Positions 31,240 to 42,289 of a stretch of 64,000 nucleotides of DNA are shown piece by piece. Source of the DNA: Luscinia megarhynchos. Its lineage: Eukaryota > Chordata > Aves > Passeriformes > Turdidae. The stretch is from NCBI GenBank assembly GCA_034336665.1, contig CM067590.1, positions 4,063,748 to 4,127,747 of the forward strand, given 5' to 3'. Under the pieces are notes generated by a model. The model ran no database searches. It had not been told where the DNA came from and saw nothing but the letters and a program-made list of their open reading frames with translations. Position 1 is the stretch's first letter; each line of letters starts with the position of its first letter. The translations under genes and the position numbers were made by a program.

Positions 31240-31985
31240 CGGCAGCAGGAGGAAGGAAGGGACGGCAGCAGGAGGAAGGAAGGGATGGCAGCAGGAGGAA
31301 GGAAGGGATGGCAGCAGCAGGAGGAAGGAAGGGATGGCAGCAGGAGGAAGGGATGAAGGGATGGCAGCAGGAGGAAGGGATGGCAGCAGGAGGAAGGAAG
31401 GGACGGCAGCAGGAGGAAGGAAGGGATGGCAGCAGCAGGAGGAAGGGATGGCAGCAGGAGGAAGGAAGGGACGGCAGCAGGAGGAAGGGATGGCAGCAGG
31501 AGGAAGGAAGGGACGGCAGCAGGAGGAAGGAAGGGATGGCAGCAGCAGGAGGAAGGGATGGCAGCAGGAGGAAGGAAGGGACGGCAGCAGGAGGAAGGGA
31601 TGGCAGCAGGAGGGAAGGAAGGGATGGCAGCAGGAGGAAGGGATGGCAGCAGGAGGAAGGGATGGCAGCAGGAGGAAGGAAGGGATGGCAGCAGGAGGAA
31701 GGGATGGCAGCAGGAGGAAGGAAGGGACGGCAGCAGGAGGAAGGAAGGGATGGCAGCAGGAGGAAGGGATGGCAGCAGGAGGAAGGAAGGGACGGCAGCA
31801 GGAGGAAGGGATGGCAGGAAGGAAGGGATGGCAGCAGGAGGAAGGAGGGATGGCAGCAGGAGGAAGGGATGGCAGCAGGAGGAAGGAAGGGACGGCAGCA
31901 GGAGGAAGGAAGGATGGCAGCGAAGGGAGGAAGGGATGGCAGCAGGAGGAAGGGATGGCAGCAGGAGGAAGGGAGGACGCGGGAG
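31240..31985 (+). repeat. Purine-rich minisatellite between convergent genes
   Basis: Units of 19, 23 or 26 bp, such as GATGGCAGCAGGAGGAAGG with or without an extra GAAG or CAG. One strand is almost free of T apart from the GATGG positions. It lies between the 3' ends of ANP32B and ZNF414. Its long open frames on both strands are repeat artefacts. Confidence 0.95.
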
Positions 31986-32716
31986 GGAGGGATGGCACGA
32001 GGCCATGGGCTACTGGGCCCCATCGCGCTGTTCGTGGCCCCTCCCAGGGCTGGCAGCAGAGCAGGGGGTGCCGGCTCTCCCTCCCCTCCCCTCCCATCCC
32101 ATCCCTCGCTCCCAGCCAGGGCTGGTGTGGGCACCAGCAGGTCCCAGCACGCCTCCCCTCAAACCAGTTTGCAGCAAACTTTTCACCCCGCTGGGCTGGG
32201 ACCGGCAGCGCGGGACTGGGGGAGCCCAGGCTGCTCCCACGGGGGTGCAGCCCCCCGGCCGGGCCCTGCCAGTGGCTCTGTGCCATTCCATGCCCTCCCC
32301 TGGCACCTCTGCCAGGGGTTGGGGTCCCCCCTGGTCTGGCTGCTGGGGTGCAGCTGGCAGAGGCTCCAGCCCTGCTGCTCTGGGGTGGGGCAGGGGGAGC
32401 ACGGAGCGTCCCTTCCCCTTCCTCAGACCTTCCCCTTCCCCAAACACTTCCCTTCCCCTTCCCCAAGCACTTCCCTTTCCCCTTCCCCAAACACTTCCCC
32501 TTCCCCTACCCCAAACACTTCCCTTTCTCCTTTCCCGAGCCAGCCCCGGCAGGGCCAGCCCAGGAGCACAGGGTCACACACAGGGTGACACCCCCTGTGC
32601 CCCCATGTCCCCCTCTGGTTTTGGGGGGCTCCTCAGTGCCAGCCCTGCTCCCCCTGGCCCCCACGGGGACTGACAGAGCCTCTCCCGGCCGCCACTCCTG
32701 TACAATTCCCATTTTT
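31986..32716. other. Intergenic stretch downstream of ZNF414
   Basis: Short TTCCCCTTCCCCAAACACTT repeats lie near 32415-32530. No exon was recognised. Confidence 0.5.
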
Positions 32717-32722
32717 TTTATT
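32717..32722 (-). terminator. ZNF414: ZNF414 polyadenylation signal
   Basis: TTTATT on the plus strand is AATAAA on the gene strand, about 305 bases after the ZNF414 stop codon. This makes the 3' UTR roughly 32.70-33.03 kb. Confidence 0.7.
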
Positions 32723-33025
32723 CTGAGATCTCATTCCAGAGAAGTCCACTAACTCCTGAGAACCTACCGGGCTCCCCGCAGAGCCCCCGGGGCTGAAGCA
32801 ACAAAACCTTGAGGGGAGGGAGACACAGCGGCTCCGGCTGCTGGAGAGTTCCCGAAAGTAAAATGGAAGGGGAGAAATTCCAGGGGAAATTCCCGGGCTG
32901 GGCTGGGGGTGCTCCTGTCCCCAGGGAGGGCCTGTCCCAGCACAGGGGCAGGGGCTGTGCTGTGCCCCCTGCCCGGCTCGGGGGGGACAGGGAGGTGCAG
33001 GAGAGTCCCGTGGGAGCCGAGGGCA

Positions 33026-33102
33026 TCAAAGCTGGGAGTACAGGGAGTTCTCCATCTCCGGCGGCAGCTTGGCGTGGAACGGGGCAAGCCCCACCCCGAA
33101 AT
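33026..33102 (-). CDS. ZNF414: ZNF414 last coding exon
   Basis: Encodes DFGVGLAPFHAKLPPEMEN, then SLYSQL and TGA at 33028-33026. Acceptor CCCTTCCAG. Confidence 0.88.
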
Positions 33103-36100
33103 CTGGAAGGGAGAGGGGAGAGAACTGTCAGCACCTGGGGGGGGCACATGGACCCCCAGGGGCATCCCAGGGGCACAGGGAGGGCACTGGGAGAGGATTG
33201 GGAGGGCACACAGACGCCCAGGGAGGGCACTGGGGAGGCACGTGGACCCCTCAAGCACATTGCAGGGGCTGAGATTGGCATTGAAGGGCCTGGCATTGCA
33301 GGGTCTGGGGGCACAGGGAGGGCACAGATCCCAGGGGCAATGCAGGGTCTGGGGGCACAGGGAGGGCACACAGAGCCCAGGAGCAGTGCAGGGTCTGGGG
33401 GCACAGGGAGGGCACAGATCCCAGGGGCAGTGCAGGGTCTGGGGGGCACAGGGAGGGCACAGAGCCCAGGGGCAGTGCAGGGTCTGGGGGCTCAGGGAGG
33501 GCACAGAGCCCAGGGGGCAGTGCAGGGTCTGGGGGGCACAGGGAGGGCACAGAGCCCAGGGGCAGTGCAGGGTCTGGGGGGCACAGGGAGGGCACAGATC
33601 CCAGGGGCAGTGCAGGGTCTGGGGGGCTCAGGGAGGGCACAGAGCCCAGGGGCAGTGCAGGGTCTGGGGGCACAGGGAGGGCACAGAGCCCAGGGGCAGT
33701 GCAGGGTCTGGGGGCACAGGGAGGGCACAGAGCCCAGGGGCAGTGCAGGGTCTGGGGGCTCAGGGAGGGCACACAGAGCCAGGGGCAGTGCAGGGTCTGG
33801 GGGCACAGGGAGGGCACACAGAGCCCAGGGGCAGTGCAGGGTCTGGGGGGCACAGGGAGGGCACAGATCCCAGGGGCAGTGCAGGGTCTGGGGGCACAGA
33901 GCCCAGGGGCAGTGCAGGGTCTGGGGGGCTCAGGGAGGCACACACAGAGCCAGGGGCAGTGCAGGGTCTGGGGGCACAGGGAGGGCACAGAGCCCAGGGG
34001 CACAGGGGAGGGCACAGAGCCCAGGGGGCAGTGCAGGGTCTGGGGGCTCAGGGGGGCACACAGAGCCCAGGGGCAGTGCAGGGTCTGGGGGCTCAGGGGG
34101 GGCACACAGAACCCTCCAGGGCACTGCTGCAGGCAGGGGAAGCAGGGGCTGGAGCCTGGCCAGGCTGTGCCAGCACGGAGGGAGCAGGATGTGCCTCATC
34201 CCCGGAGCCCATCCCGGGGCCGGGGTCCCTGCCGTACCCATGTCGGCCTCCAGGCGCCCGGGCGGGGGGTTCTTGCGGTGGTCCTCGATGTGCAGGGTCA
34301 TCTCCTCGCGGGAGGCGGCGGAGAAGGGGCACTGCGTGCAGCTGTAGCGGCCCCGCGTGTGCTCCCAGACGATGCGGCTGTTGGAGGAGTGCCCTGCAAG
34401 GACGGGCGGGCAGGGAAGCACGGGGATCGCCCCGGGATCTCCCCGGGATCGCCCCGGGATCGCGGTGCCACGGGGCTGGAGCTCCGAACCCCGCACGCTC
34501 AGGGGTTCCCTTCCCAAGGGAAAACCCCGAAATGGAGCAGAGAGCCAGGCTGTGCCCCGGCCCCGCAGCACAGGGCACAGCGAGCTCCAGCCTGGGGGCA
34601 CTGGGGGCACTGGGGACACTGGGGACACTGGAGCCCAGGCAGCCGCCGCTGCTGCTCCTCCTCCTGCTGCTTCTGCCCCCGGGGCCAGGCTGGGGGGTTT
34701 TGGGGGGGTACAGCTGGGAACCCCCCTGCCTCAGAGCCCACCTGGGCCACATCCCCTCTCTGCGGGGCTCCCAAAAAGGAGGGAGCCCGCCCTCCCCCTC
34801 TGCTCTCCGGGGAGCACGGCAGCGCCCCTGCGGCCTCTCCCACCCCCTGCGGCCCCCCCGCCGCCCCCCAAACCCCCCAGCGACAGAAAGCAGCCCCCAC
34901 CCAGTAGGTGCCAAACTAACCTGGAGTCACTCCTGAGCCAAAGCATGGGAGGAGTGGGCTGACACTCAAACCTGCGGAGGGAATCGAGGGGCAAGACAAG
35001 CATTAGGTCTTCCCCTCCCTCGGGGGGGACACGTGGGGGGGCAGGCCTGGCCCGACCCCCCCGCCTCGCACCCCCAGCACGCCGGGGAGCAGCAGGGCTG
35101 GGAGAATTTGGAGGCATTTGTTTTTTTTTGGCGGTCGCCGGTGCTTTGCCCAATCGAACATCACAGAGGGGGTGGCACGGGTGGCACTTTGGGGGCTTTG
35201 GGGAGGGCGGCCGGGCCGGAGGGGCAGGAGGGGCCGGATCCTCGGCTGGGCGGCGGCGGGTCCTCCTCGGGAGCTGCTGCTGGTCAAGGCGGGAGCAGAA
35301 GAAGGTTTGTCCCGAACGGCTCGGCGCTCTCACCTTGGCTTTTCTTCCAGACGGCGTTGGAGACGCTGGGGGGGCCGTGGGCCGGCAGGAAGGGCCGCAG
35401 GCGGTGCTGAGCCGCGGGCTGCGCCAGCCCGAAGGGCGAGGGGGGCACGTAGGGCAGGAACGGCCCCGGCACCGAGGACGGGGCGGGCCCCGAGAAGCGA
35501 GTCAAGGACGAGGGCCCGAAGAGGCCGGGCTCCAGCAGCGGGAAGGGCCGCGGGCCCGGCGGCGCCGGCGGCTCCAGCGCCCCGGGCAGCTCGGGCAGCG
35601 CGGCCTCCGCCGCTCCCTTCTCCGCGGGCCGCGGGGCGCTCGGCAGCTTGGGCAGCCCCTCGGGGGGCTTGGCCGGGGGCTCCTTCTCCGGGACAGAGGT
35701 AGCGGGAGGCAGGACGGGCTTGTCGGGCTTGGGGGGCGGCGCGGGGCCGCTGGCGCTGTCGGAGCAGACGTGCAGGTGCTTGAAGAGGGAGCGGTGCGTG
35801 CGGAAGCGCAGCAGGCAGTTCTCACACCTGGCGGCCGGGAAAGCCCCGTCAGAGCCGGACACCGCCCCAGCCCCGGCCCCAGGGACGGCGGGGAGCTGCC
35901 AGGGGTCCCCGGGGAGGGGGACAGGGACGGGGACAGGGATGGGGACTCACTTGAAGTAGCGGTTCGGTTTGTAGTGCACCTTCATGTGGGCCATGAGGTC
36001 CTGCATGCTGGGGAAGGTCTCGGTGCAGCCCAGCGTGGGGCAGTGGAAGGTTTTGCCTGGGCAGAGGAATTCAGAGAGAGGTTCAGCCCCGGCCCAGTGG

Positions 36101-36834
36101 GGACAGCCCCGCTGCAGGGTCTGCAGCAGCAGCGCTGCTGAGCCCTGCTCTGCCCCCTCCCAGCCAAAAAAAGCGCTCGTGGGGTGTCCAGGCCTTACCC
36201 TCGAGGGACTGCGTGGGTCTGTAGTGGACCTTCAGGTGGTCCACCAGCTCCTGCATGCTGGGGAAGGCCAGCTTGCAGCCGTAGCTCGAGCACTGGTAGT
36301 GTTTCCCTGCAAGGACACACATCCGTCGGCCTCGGCCCTGCCCCGGCTGTCGCTGTCCCCTCCCCGGGGCGGGGCTGGGCTCACCTGGGACAGGTCTGCG
36401 CTTCAGCGGCCGCAGCTCCGGGGTCCCTGCGCTCCCCGCCACCGCCATCGGGGCACTGCAGCCTGCGGGGACAGCTGGTGAGGCTCGGCCCTGCCACAGA
36501 GCCCCTCTGCCCTCCCCATCCCTCCAAAACACGGCAGTGGGGCCTGGGGGGTCTGCCTGGAGAGGCTGGAGCCCCCCAGGCTGTGAGAGCTGAGGGGCTT
36601 TGCTCTAGGAAAAGCGGAGGAGTGAAGGTGAAGCCTGGTGGTGTCTGAGCTGGGTGATGCCACCTGCGCACCCAGGGACATCCCCATGGGGGGGATTCGG
36701 CCAAAGGGACCTCCCGGCCACCCCCTGCCCCTGCCCCTCCTCTCAGAGCCCTGAGCACGCTCACCTGCCCCCTCTGTGCCGAATTTCCCCCGCACGGAGA
36801 AGGTGGCCACAGCCTCGTCCTTCTCCGTCTTCAT
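33026..36834 (-). CDS. ZNF414: Zinc finger protein 414
   Basis: Seven coding exons (gene order): 36834-36765, 36462-36385, 36306-36199, 36056-35951, 35827-35334, 34393-34238 and 33102-33026. They sum to 1089 bases, 362 aa plus stop, with GT-AG junctions and continuous frame. Fingers: C55/C60/H73/H77 (CSSYGC), C91/C96/H109/H113 (CPTLGC), a C2HC type C122/C125/H138/C142 (CENC, HLHVC) and a fourth at C304/C307/H320/H324 (CTQC). A proline-rich segment at about 145-270 (FPLLEP, GPFLPY, LRPFLPAHGPP) matches mammalian ZNF414, as does VWKKSQ. It is a nuclear zinc-finger protein of poorly known function. The start used is the ATG at 36832-36834; the N-terminus is the least certain part. It converges on ANP32B and lies head-to-tail with MYO1F as in mammals. 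Confidence 0.93.
33290..34125 (-). repeat. 45-bp minisatellite in the last ZNF414 intron
   Basis: About seventeen units of 43-47 bp containing GGGCACAGGGAGGGCACAGA and GCAGTGCAGGGTCTGG. On the ZNF414 strand each unit offers a pyrimidine tract followed by CCCAGACC, resembling a splice acceptor. Long Gln/Gly or Pro/Leu frames across it are artefacts. Confidence 0.95.
34238..34393 (-). CDS. ZNF414: ZNF414 exon, zinc finger 4
   Basis: Encodes SSNSRIVWEHTRGRYSCTQC, with the histidines in LHIEDH, then RKNPPPGRLEADM. Donor GTACGG. Confidence 0.9.
34394..35333. other. ZNF414 intron with no other feature
   Basis: GC-rich intron between the proline-rich exon and finger 4. It holds short (GGGGATCGCCCC)-like and CTGGGGACA repeats; no exon was recognised. 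Confidence 0.5.
35334..35827 (-). CDS. ZNF414: ZNF414 large exon, finger 3 and proline-rich region
   Basis: 494 bases. CENCLLRFRTHRSLFKHLHV is nearly identical to mammals. About 140 Pro/Ala-rich residues follow, ending VWKKSQ. Confidence 0.94.
35951..36056 (-). CDS. ZNF414: ZNF414 exon, zinc finger 2
   Basis: Contains FHCPTLGCTETFPSMQDL with HMKVH, ending at HYKPNRYF, the conserved linker to finger 3. Confidence 0.93.
36199..36306 (-). CDS. ZNF414: ZNF414 exon, zinc finger 1
   Basis: Contains GKHYQCSSYGCKLAFPSMQ and the HLKVH histidines, then PTQSLE, which is identical to mammals. Confidence 0.93.
36385..36462 (-). CDS. ZNF414: ZNF414 exon, ELRPLKRRPVPG segment
   Basis: Twenty-six codons ending ELRPLKRRPVP, matching the basic stretch just before the first finger in mammals. 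Confidence 0.85.
36765..36834 (-). CDS. ZNF414: ZNF414 first coding exon
   Basis: Encodes MKTEKDEAVATFSVRGKFG and four more residues, donor GTGAGC. The exon begins at 36883 after the acceptor CGGTGCAG, so at least one non-coding exon lies upstream. The frame is open upstream of this ATG within the exon. Confidence 0.75.
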
Positions 36835-37459
36835 GTCCTGGCCGGGGCTGGGCACGGGGCCGCGGCGGCTCCTCCCGGCGATGCTGCACCGGGAGCAGGG
36901 GAGGGAGGTCACATCGAGCCCGGAGCCACAGTGCCTTCCTCCTCCTGCTCCTGCTCCTCCTCTTCCTCTTTTCCTCCTCTCCTCGGTGTTCCCGTGCTCG
37001 TGGGACTGACCCTCCCAGAGCTGTCACTGTCCCTTCCTGCCCCTCCGGTCCCCAAATCCCCCAAACATCCCCCCAGGCATCACCAGCATCCTGCTCGTGC
37101 CCAGCCCACAGCAATGTAGCCAAAAATTCCCCCGAACTGCAGGATCCCCTCCAAGGCACAGTCAAACCAGGGATTGCTGGAGCTGCTCCAACCTTTTGCT
37201 CCCAGGGCTGGGGGCCCACTGAGTGTTCCCCACAAAATTCCAAGGGGTTTTCCAGTCAGAAGGAGCAGCAGGTCACCGAGTGACTGGGAATTGATGATGG
37301 GCACGTGGGGACAGTTCCTGCCCAAAATTACATTGGCTTGGCCTCATCACACCTTGGCATGAGGCTCCCACATGGATAAGCCAAATTCTAATTCCCAGTG
37401 CAAAATCATCTGGAAAACCCCCTCAGTCTGGGAGATTTCTCTGTAGTGTCTTAATGTTG

Positions 37460-37640
37460 GAGTGAGAGAAAATGATGATAATAATGGCAATAATAATGCT
37501 AATAAATAATAAGCAATGATGAAAATAAGGACAAAAGAATAAAATAAAAAAGGATAAAAGGGTAAAAATATTTATAATAATGCCAATAATGATAACGATA
37601 ATATTGATAATAATGACAATAACAGCAATAATATCAGCAC
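37460..37640. repeat. AT-rich (AATAAT)n-like microsatellite
   Basis: Imperfect ATAATAATGGC, ATAATGCC and AATAAA units; more than 75% A+T within GC-rich DNA. Confidence 0.85.
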
Positions 37641-39366
37641 TGAGGCTGTGAAATGGGCACTGAGCAATGTTTCCCCAAGAGCTCAATAACTCCTTGGGAA
37701 ATCTCCCTGGAGATCAGCCCTGCTGGCTGGGGCACCCCATCCTTCCCATTAACATCTGCTCCAGAGACACTTTCCCAGCTTTTGGCTCTGGGGAGTCTTG
37801 CCCAGAGAGGGCTCAGCCTGGCCAAGCTGGGCTCAGCAGCTGTTCCTGCAGCACCCAGCACACTGGGATCACAGCCCAGTGGGAAATAAATCAGAGAGAG
37901 GGGGGGAAAAGCCACGTGGGATTATTCCTGTGGCTGCCCCCGGGCTCCTGGCTTTGTCTGAGGGTTGTGGGGCTTTTTTTTTGTTGTTGTTTTCTCAGCT
38001 CAGCAGCCTCAGGATGGAATCAGCCAACCATGGAAGGGGATTGGCCATGGAATGGGGAATTTGGGGCAGGGTTGGGGCTGGTCATGGCCCAGGAGGGGAA
38101 ATTCAGCCCTGGATGGAGGGGGTGCTCCATCTCCATCCTCCATCCCTGCAGGACATGGGGCAAACACAGAAAGTTCCCTGGCAGCTTTGATGGAGCTTTG
38201 TGTATCAAGTAGAAATTAGGGGTTTGGTGGGAAAAATGGTTTTGGGAATCTTCTTTCTGGGGAGACAATGCTGAAAAGGTTGAGGCAGGGCTGTGTCTGC
38301 CTGCCCAGACCATGGGCAGTGTCCTTGTGGCACTGCCACATTTTGGTGCCCAACCCTGTTGTGTTGGAGCTGCCAGAGCCTTTCCTGGAACTAGCAGCCC
38401 AGGAGACTGCAGTGCCCCAAAATGCCTGCTGGAAAAGCTCTCTGGATGAGAGCTGGGTGGCACAGCCTGGGTCAGGACCCCTGCAGACCCCTGGGACTGG
38501 CGGCCTCCAGGTGAGCCTGAAGGGAGCTCTGGGGCAGCACAGGGAAGTTCTTCCAAGGAATCAGGACTGCAGCAGGGGACAGAGCTGCTGGAGCTCCAGG
38601 GTCCAAGCCAGCAGTGCCTGTGGATGTTGGAAGCTCCATCCTGTCCCTCTGGGACCACAGATGCAGCTCTCCATTTCCCTGTTGCAGCATTCCAGTGATG
38701 CCTTGTAAGCTGATTTTTTTCTCTGGAAAATCTGGGAAAATGCCTCTTGAGCAGATCCCCTGAGGGCAGGCAGGATGGACACCTGGCTTGTGGCCAGTGT
38801 TCCCCACGGGTGACATGGCAGAGGACACAGTGGCATCGCCCTGTGCCCAGCCCAGGGACTGGTTTTTGGAGAGCAGGTGGCACCTGGATCATCTTGCTGT
38901 CATTTGCCACCTTCCATGGGATGGTGGCCAACGTTTCTCCTCCTCCAGGACTGTCTGTTCTGCAGCCCTGAGCGTGACATGTGCCAGGTGCTGCTGACCT
39001 GCCACTGTCCCCATCCCCAGTGACCTCCCATCATCACCAGAGACATGAGTGCCCCAGAGATGTGACCCCCTTGGTGACACAATTCCCCCACAGATAGGAC
39101 CCCCCTAGAAATATGACTCCCCCTGAGATGTGACCACCAGTGCAAACTTGCCCTGGAGCCCCCAGCCCCAGAGCCACCACTGTCACTGTCATTATCCCCA
39201 GGGTTTTCCTGCCACAGGTTCAGCCTCCCCAAAAAGCTGCTGACACCAAACTCCCTCATCCCAACCCCTGTGGTGAACAGGGACCCCTAAATCCCTTCCA
39301 GGGGGCTGCCAGCCATGAGGGTGGGCAGGATGTTTGCAGCTGCTGCTCACCCTGAGCAGGCTCTGC

Positions 39367-39470
39367 TGCTGACTCAGTGAATAATTAACACAGCTCATCC
39401 CCCTCAAACCATCCGGGGGCTTTATCCATATCCCGAGACTTTTCTCAACCCACCCCGGGCGGATAAATGG
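39367..39470. promoter_or_regulatory. MARE-like TGCTGACTCAG with flanking GATA motifs
   Basis: TGCTGACTCAG at 39367-39377 matches most of the MAF recognition element and contains an AP-1 core. TTTATCC at 39421 and GGATAAA at 39461 are opposed GATA motifs. MARE plus GATA is the usual blood-cell enhancer pairing, and MYO1F is a blood-cell gene. Binding is not shown. Confidence 0.25.
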
Positions 39471-40299
39471 GACAAATAATCCGATTTGAGCATCTCTGTG
39501 CGTGCTCAGAGGCCCGAGGATGAGGAGGCTGCCCCCAAAGGCGCAGGAGATGAGACAAAGGCTGGGAACAAGGGGCTCATGTGATCGCGAGCGCCGGGGG
39601 AGGAAGCGCCGGCGGTGCCAGGGCTCAGCTCCTGCCAGTGCCACCAGCCCGTGCTCAGATCCCAGCCTGAAGCAAAACACAGCCCGGGCATCCTCCCCGA
39701 GCCTTCAGACACCGCGGGGAGCCCGCTGAGAGCGGGGGGTGCTGGGGGAGGATGCTCCAGGTGCACAGCACAAGGTGGGTGTCCCAGCCCCGGCATGGAT
39801 TCCCCGGGGCGTGCTCCCTGCTTTCCAACTCCGAATCTGCCTGCAGAGCCTGAGGAGCCCACCCCAGACCCAGTGACAGGGTGGGCAACCAGAGGGGCGA
39901 GTGCTCAGCCTCGGTGTCACATCCCCGTGGTGGCCATGGGGGCAGCTCAGCCCCTCTTCCTTCTGAGAGGGGGAAGCCTGGGGGTCCCCACTATCCCCGG
40001 CCCTGCTGCCATTTCCTCACATTCCCACCTTTAGGTGCCCATCTTTGCCTGCCCGCCCGTGGGTGGCCCATCCACCCGGCCACACCAGCTCCGCAGCTGG
40101 GAACAAACCCCACTGTCCCTTCAGGAGCCACCCGGGGATGCTGGAGCGTCCTCCCCGAGCCTGGACAAAGCTGAGCCCGAGCAGCAGCACCAGGCGAGTT
40201 CACAGCCTGGCCAAGGCCGGGAGCCCCGGCTCTGACAGCAACAAAGCGGCTGCCACAGGGGTGGGAGGACGGAGGGAGACCCCGGCAGGTGCATCCGGG

Positions 40300-41110
40300 A
40301 TGTGAGGGCGCTCCTGCTGCTCCGCAGGCCACACACCTGTCAAGACCCGGCCAGCGGCTCCCGCGGCTCCCGCGGCTGTCAGGGACCCCAGGGCAGCCCC
40401 CGTGGCTCCGGGTTTCTGGGGCTGCTGGCCCCCCGCGGCCCGTACACCCATGGCTACAAGCGCAGGGAGCAGTGACAGCTCCGGGAGCACCCGCACGGCC
40501 CCCACGCCATGGGCAGCGGCCCGGTGACCCGGACCAGGCCCCTGCAAGCCCCGCTAGCCCGGGCCCCTCTCCGGTACCGCTGCTGTCCCCAGCCCGGTGC
40601 TGGTCCGGGACAGCTCTCGGTCCCAGGCCACCCTCGGTGCCGGTCCATCTCCCGGTACCGGTACAGCCCCGGCGCTGCTTCACCCATCCAGCTCCGGTGC
40701 CAGTGCTCCCCCGGCCCGGTACATTCCCCGGTGCCGAACACCCCCGCCGGTGCCGGTGCATCCCCGGTGCCGGTAAAGCCCCCGCTGCCCGTGCCAGCCC
40801 ATTGCCGGTGCCGCTCCGTTCCCCGCTCCCGGTGCTCCCCCGCTCCCTCCCGCTCCCTCCCGGTCCCCCCGGCCGTACCGGGGCCGCGGCGGGGCCGGCG
40901 CCGCCCGGGTCGCGCATCAGCGGCGGGGCGGCCGCGGGGCCATTTTCTGTGCGGAGCTGTCGCGAGAGCGGGGGGAGGAGGAGGAGGAGGAGGAGGAGGA
41001 GGATGATGACGGGGGGAGGAAGGAACGTGCGGAAGGGCGGGCGGGGGCCCGGGGGGGACGCGGCCCCGCCCCGTTCCCCCGCTCCGCTGCTTTTCCCGGG
41101 AGATTCTCGC
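40300..41110 (-). promoter_or_regulatory. ZNF414: Presumed ZNF414 CpG-island promoter and 5' exon
   Basis: CpG-dense segment with repeated CCGGTGCC/CCGGTACC blocks (40.56-40.87 kb) and an AAAATGGC (YY1-like) site on the gene strand near 40940. A donor-like CCCCG|GTACGG at 40879/40878 could end a non-coding first exon. The assignment rests on position only. Confidence 0.4.
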
Positions 41111-41119
41111 ACTTCGCAT

Positions 41120-41640
41120 CCCAGCGCCTGCGGGCAGCTCCAGCATCCCGGGGTTTGGGGGCATGCTGGGGGCTTTGGAGGATCCTGGGAATTTTGGAGC
41201 ATCCCCGGGGGGTCTCGAAACATCCCAGAGAGGGAAAGACATCAGCTCATCCTGAAGCTTTTGGAGCATCCCAGGGGCCTTGGAGCATCCTGGGGACTCG
41301 GATCATGTCGGGGGCTCAGAACCTCCCCGGGTCTTGAGCACCCTGAAGGCCTTGGAGCATCCCAGGGCTTTTGGAACATCCTGGGACTTCGGAGCTTCCA
41401 GGGACCCCCAGGGGCTTTGGAGCATTCCAGACAGGGATCATGGAGCATCCCAGGGCTTTTGGAGCTTTTGGGGAGGCTTTGGTGCATCTTGGAATCCTCA
41501 GAGCATCCCGGGGTGTTGCAATGTCCAGGGTGCTCAGACCCTGAGCCCTGGGGGAAATCTTGGACCCCTTGGAGCATTCCAGCGCCCTCTGAGCAACCCA
41601 AGCTCCTGGGAGCACCCCAAGCTCCTGGGGACACCCCAGA
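41120..41640. repeat. Degenerate TTGGAGCATCC repeat
   Basis: TTGGAGCATCC/TTTTGGAGC blocks recur every 20-40 bases with much divergence. It looks like an old minisatellite. Confidence 0.7.
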
Positions 41641-42289
41641 TTCCTGGGGACACCCATCCAGCTCATGTGTGCCCTGAGGAGCAGCCCAGATCCCCCGGAC
41701 CCTCCAGGATCCTCACAGCAGCAGAAGCCCCTGTGAGACCCCCAAACTCGAACCCCTGGGAGCCCCTGGAGCTCTTTGGAGCATCGCTGGAGCACCCAGG
41801 GAGTGCCTGGGCTGGCCCAGCTCCCACCTCCCTGCAGGGCTGAGCAGTAACACCCCACTGACAGCACCCACTGCTGGGGGGTGCCCCCCATTCCCAGTCT
41901 CCAGCCCCCAGGAAGGGCTGGAAGGTGCAAGAAGGAGTTTCCTAAATCTGCAGATTTTGAGATTAAAAAGCCACTATTTTTCATTAAAATAAAATCAGAC
42001 ATCTCCCTCTTGCACTCTGCAATGCAAGGACTCCTAAAAAGCTGTGATTTGCAGGAAAAATCACCCTAAGGACTGCAGGGGCTGAAAAACCCCATCATGA
42101 GGGGAGGAGGGGATGCACAATTTCCATTGTGGGGCTGTGAGGAACGTGCAATTCCATGGGGAATCTCCCATCCCAGTGGGGTTCTGCCCTCTGTTAATCC
42201 TACCCCAGAGGACACAGGGTCCCCCGAACACTGCTAGACCCCCAAATCTGAGGTGGGGAAGTCTGTGTGGCACAGGAGCAGCTCCAGTG
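41641..42289. other. Intergenic, no recognised feature
   Basis: Mixed unique sequence between ZNF414 and the next minisatellite; no exon or CR1 was recognised. Confidence 0.5.

Larger units (their letters stand above)
36884..40878. other. Inferred ZNF414 first intron
   Basis: Four kilobases with an AT-rich tract at 37.46-37.64 kb and a MARE/GATA cluster near 39.37-39.47 kb. No coding exon was recognised, so an extra 5' exon here cannot be excluded. Confidence 0.4.

Noticed and set aside
31031..32752. Open frames of 400-570 codons on both strands
   Set aside because: They are open because repeat units lack stops in several frames. They have low-complexity Arg/Gly/Gln or Pro/Leu/Ser content and no homology or splice signals.
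40879..40917. Alternative ZNF414 start at 40915-40917 in the CpG island
   Set aside because: Joining its donor to the acceptor at 36883 leads into the wrong frame for the zinc fingers, so the ATG at 36834 was kept.
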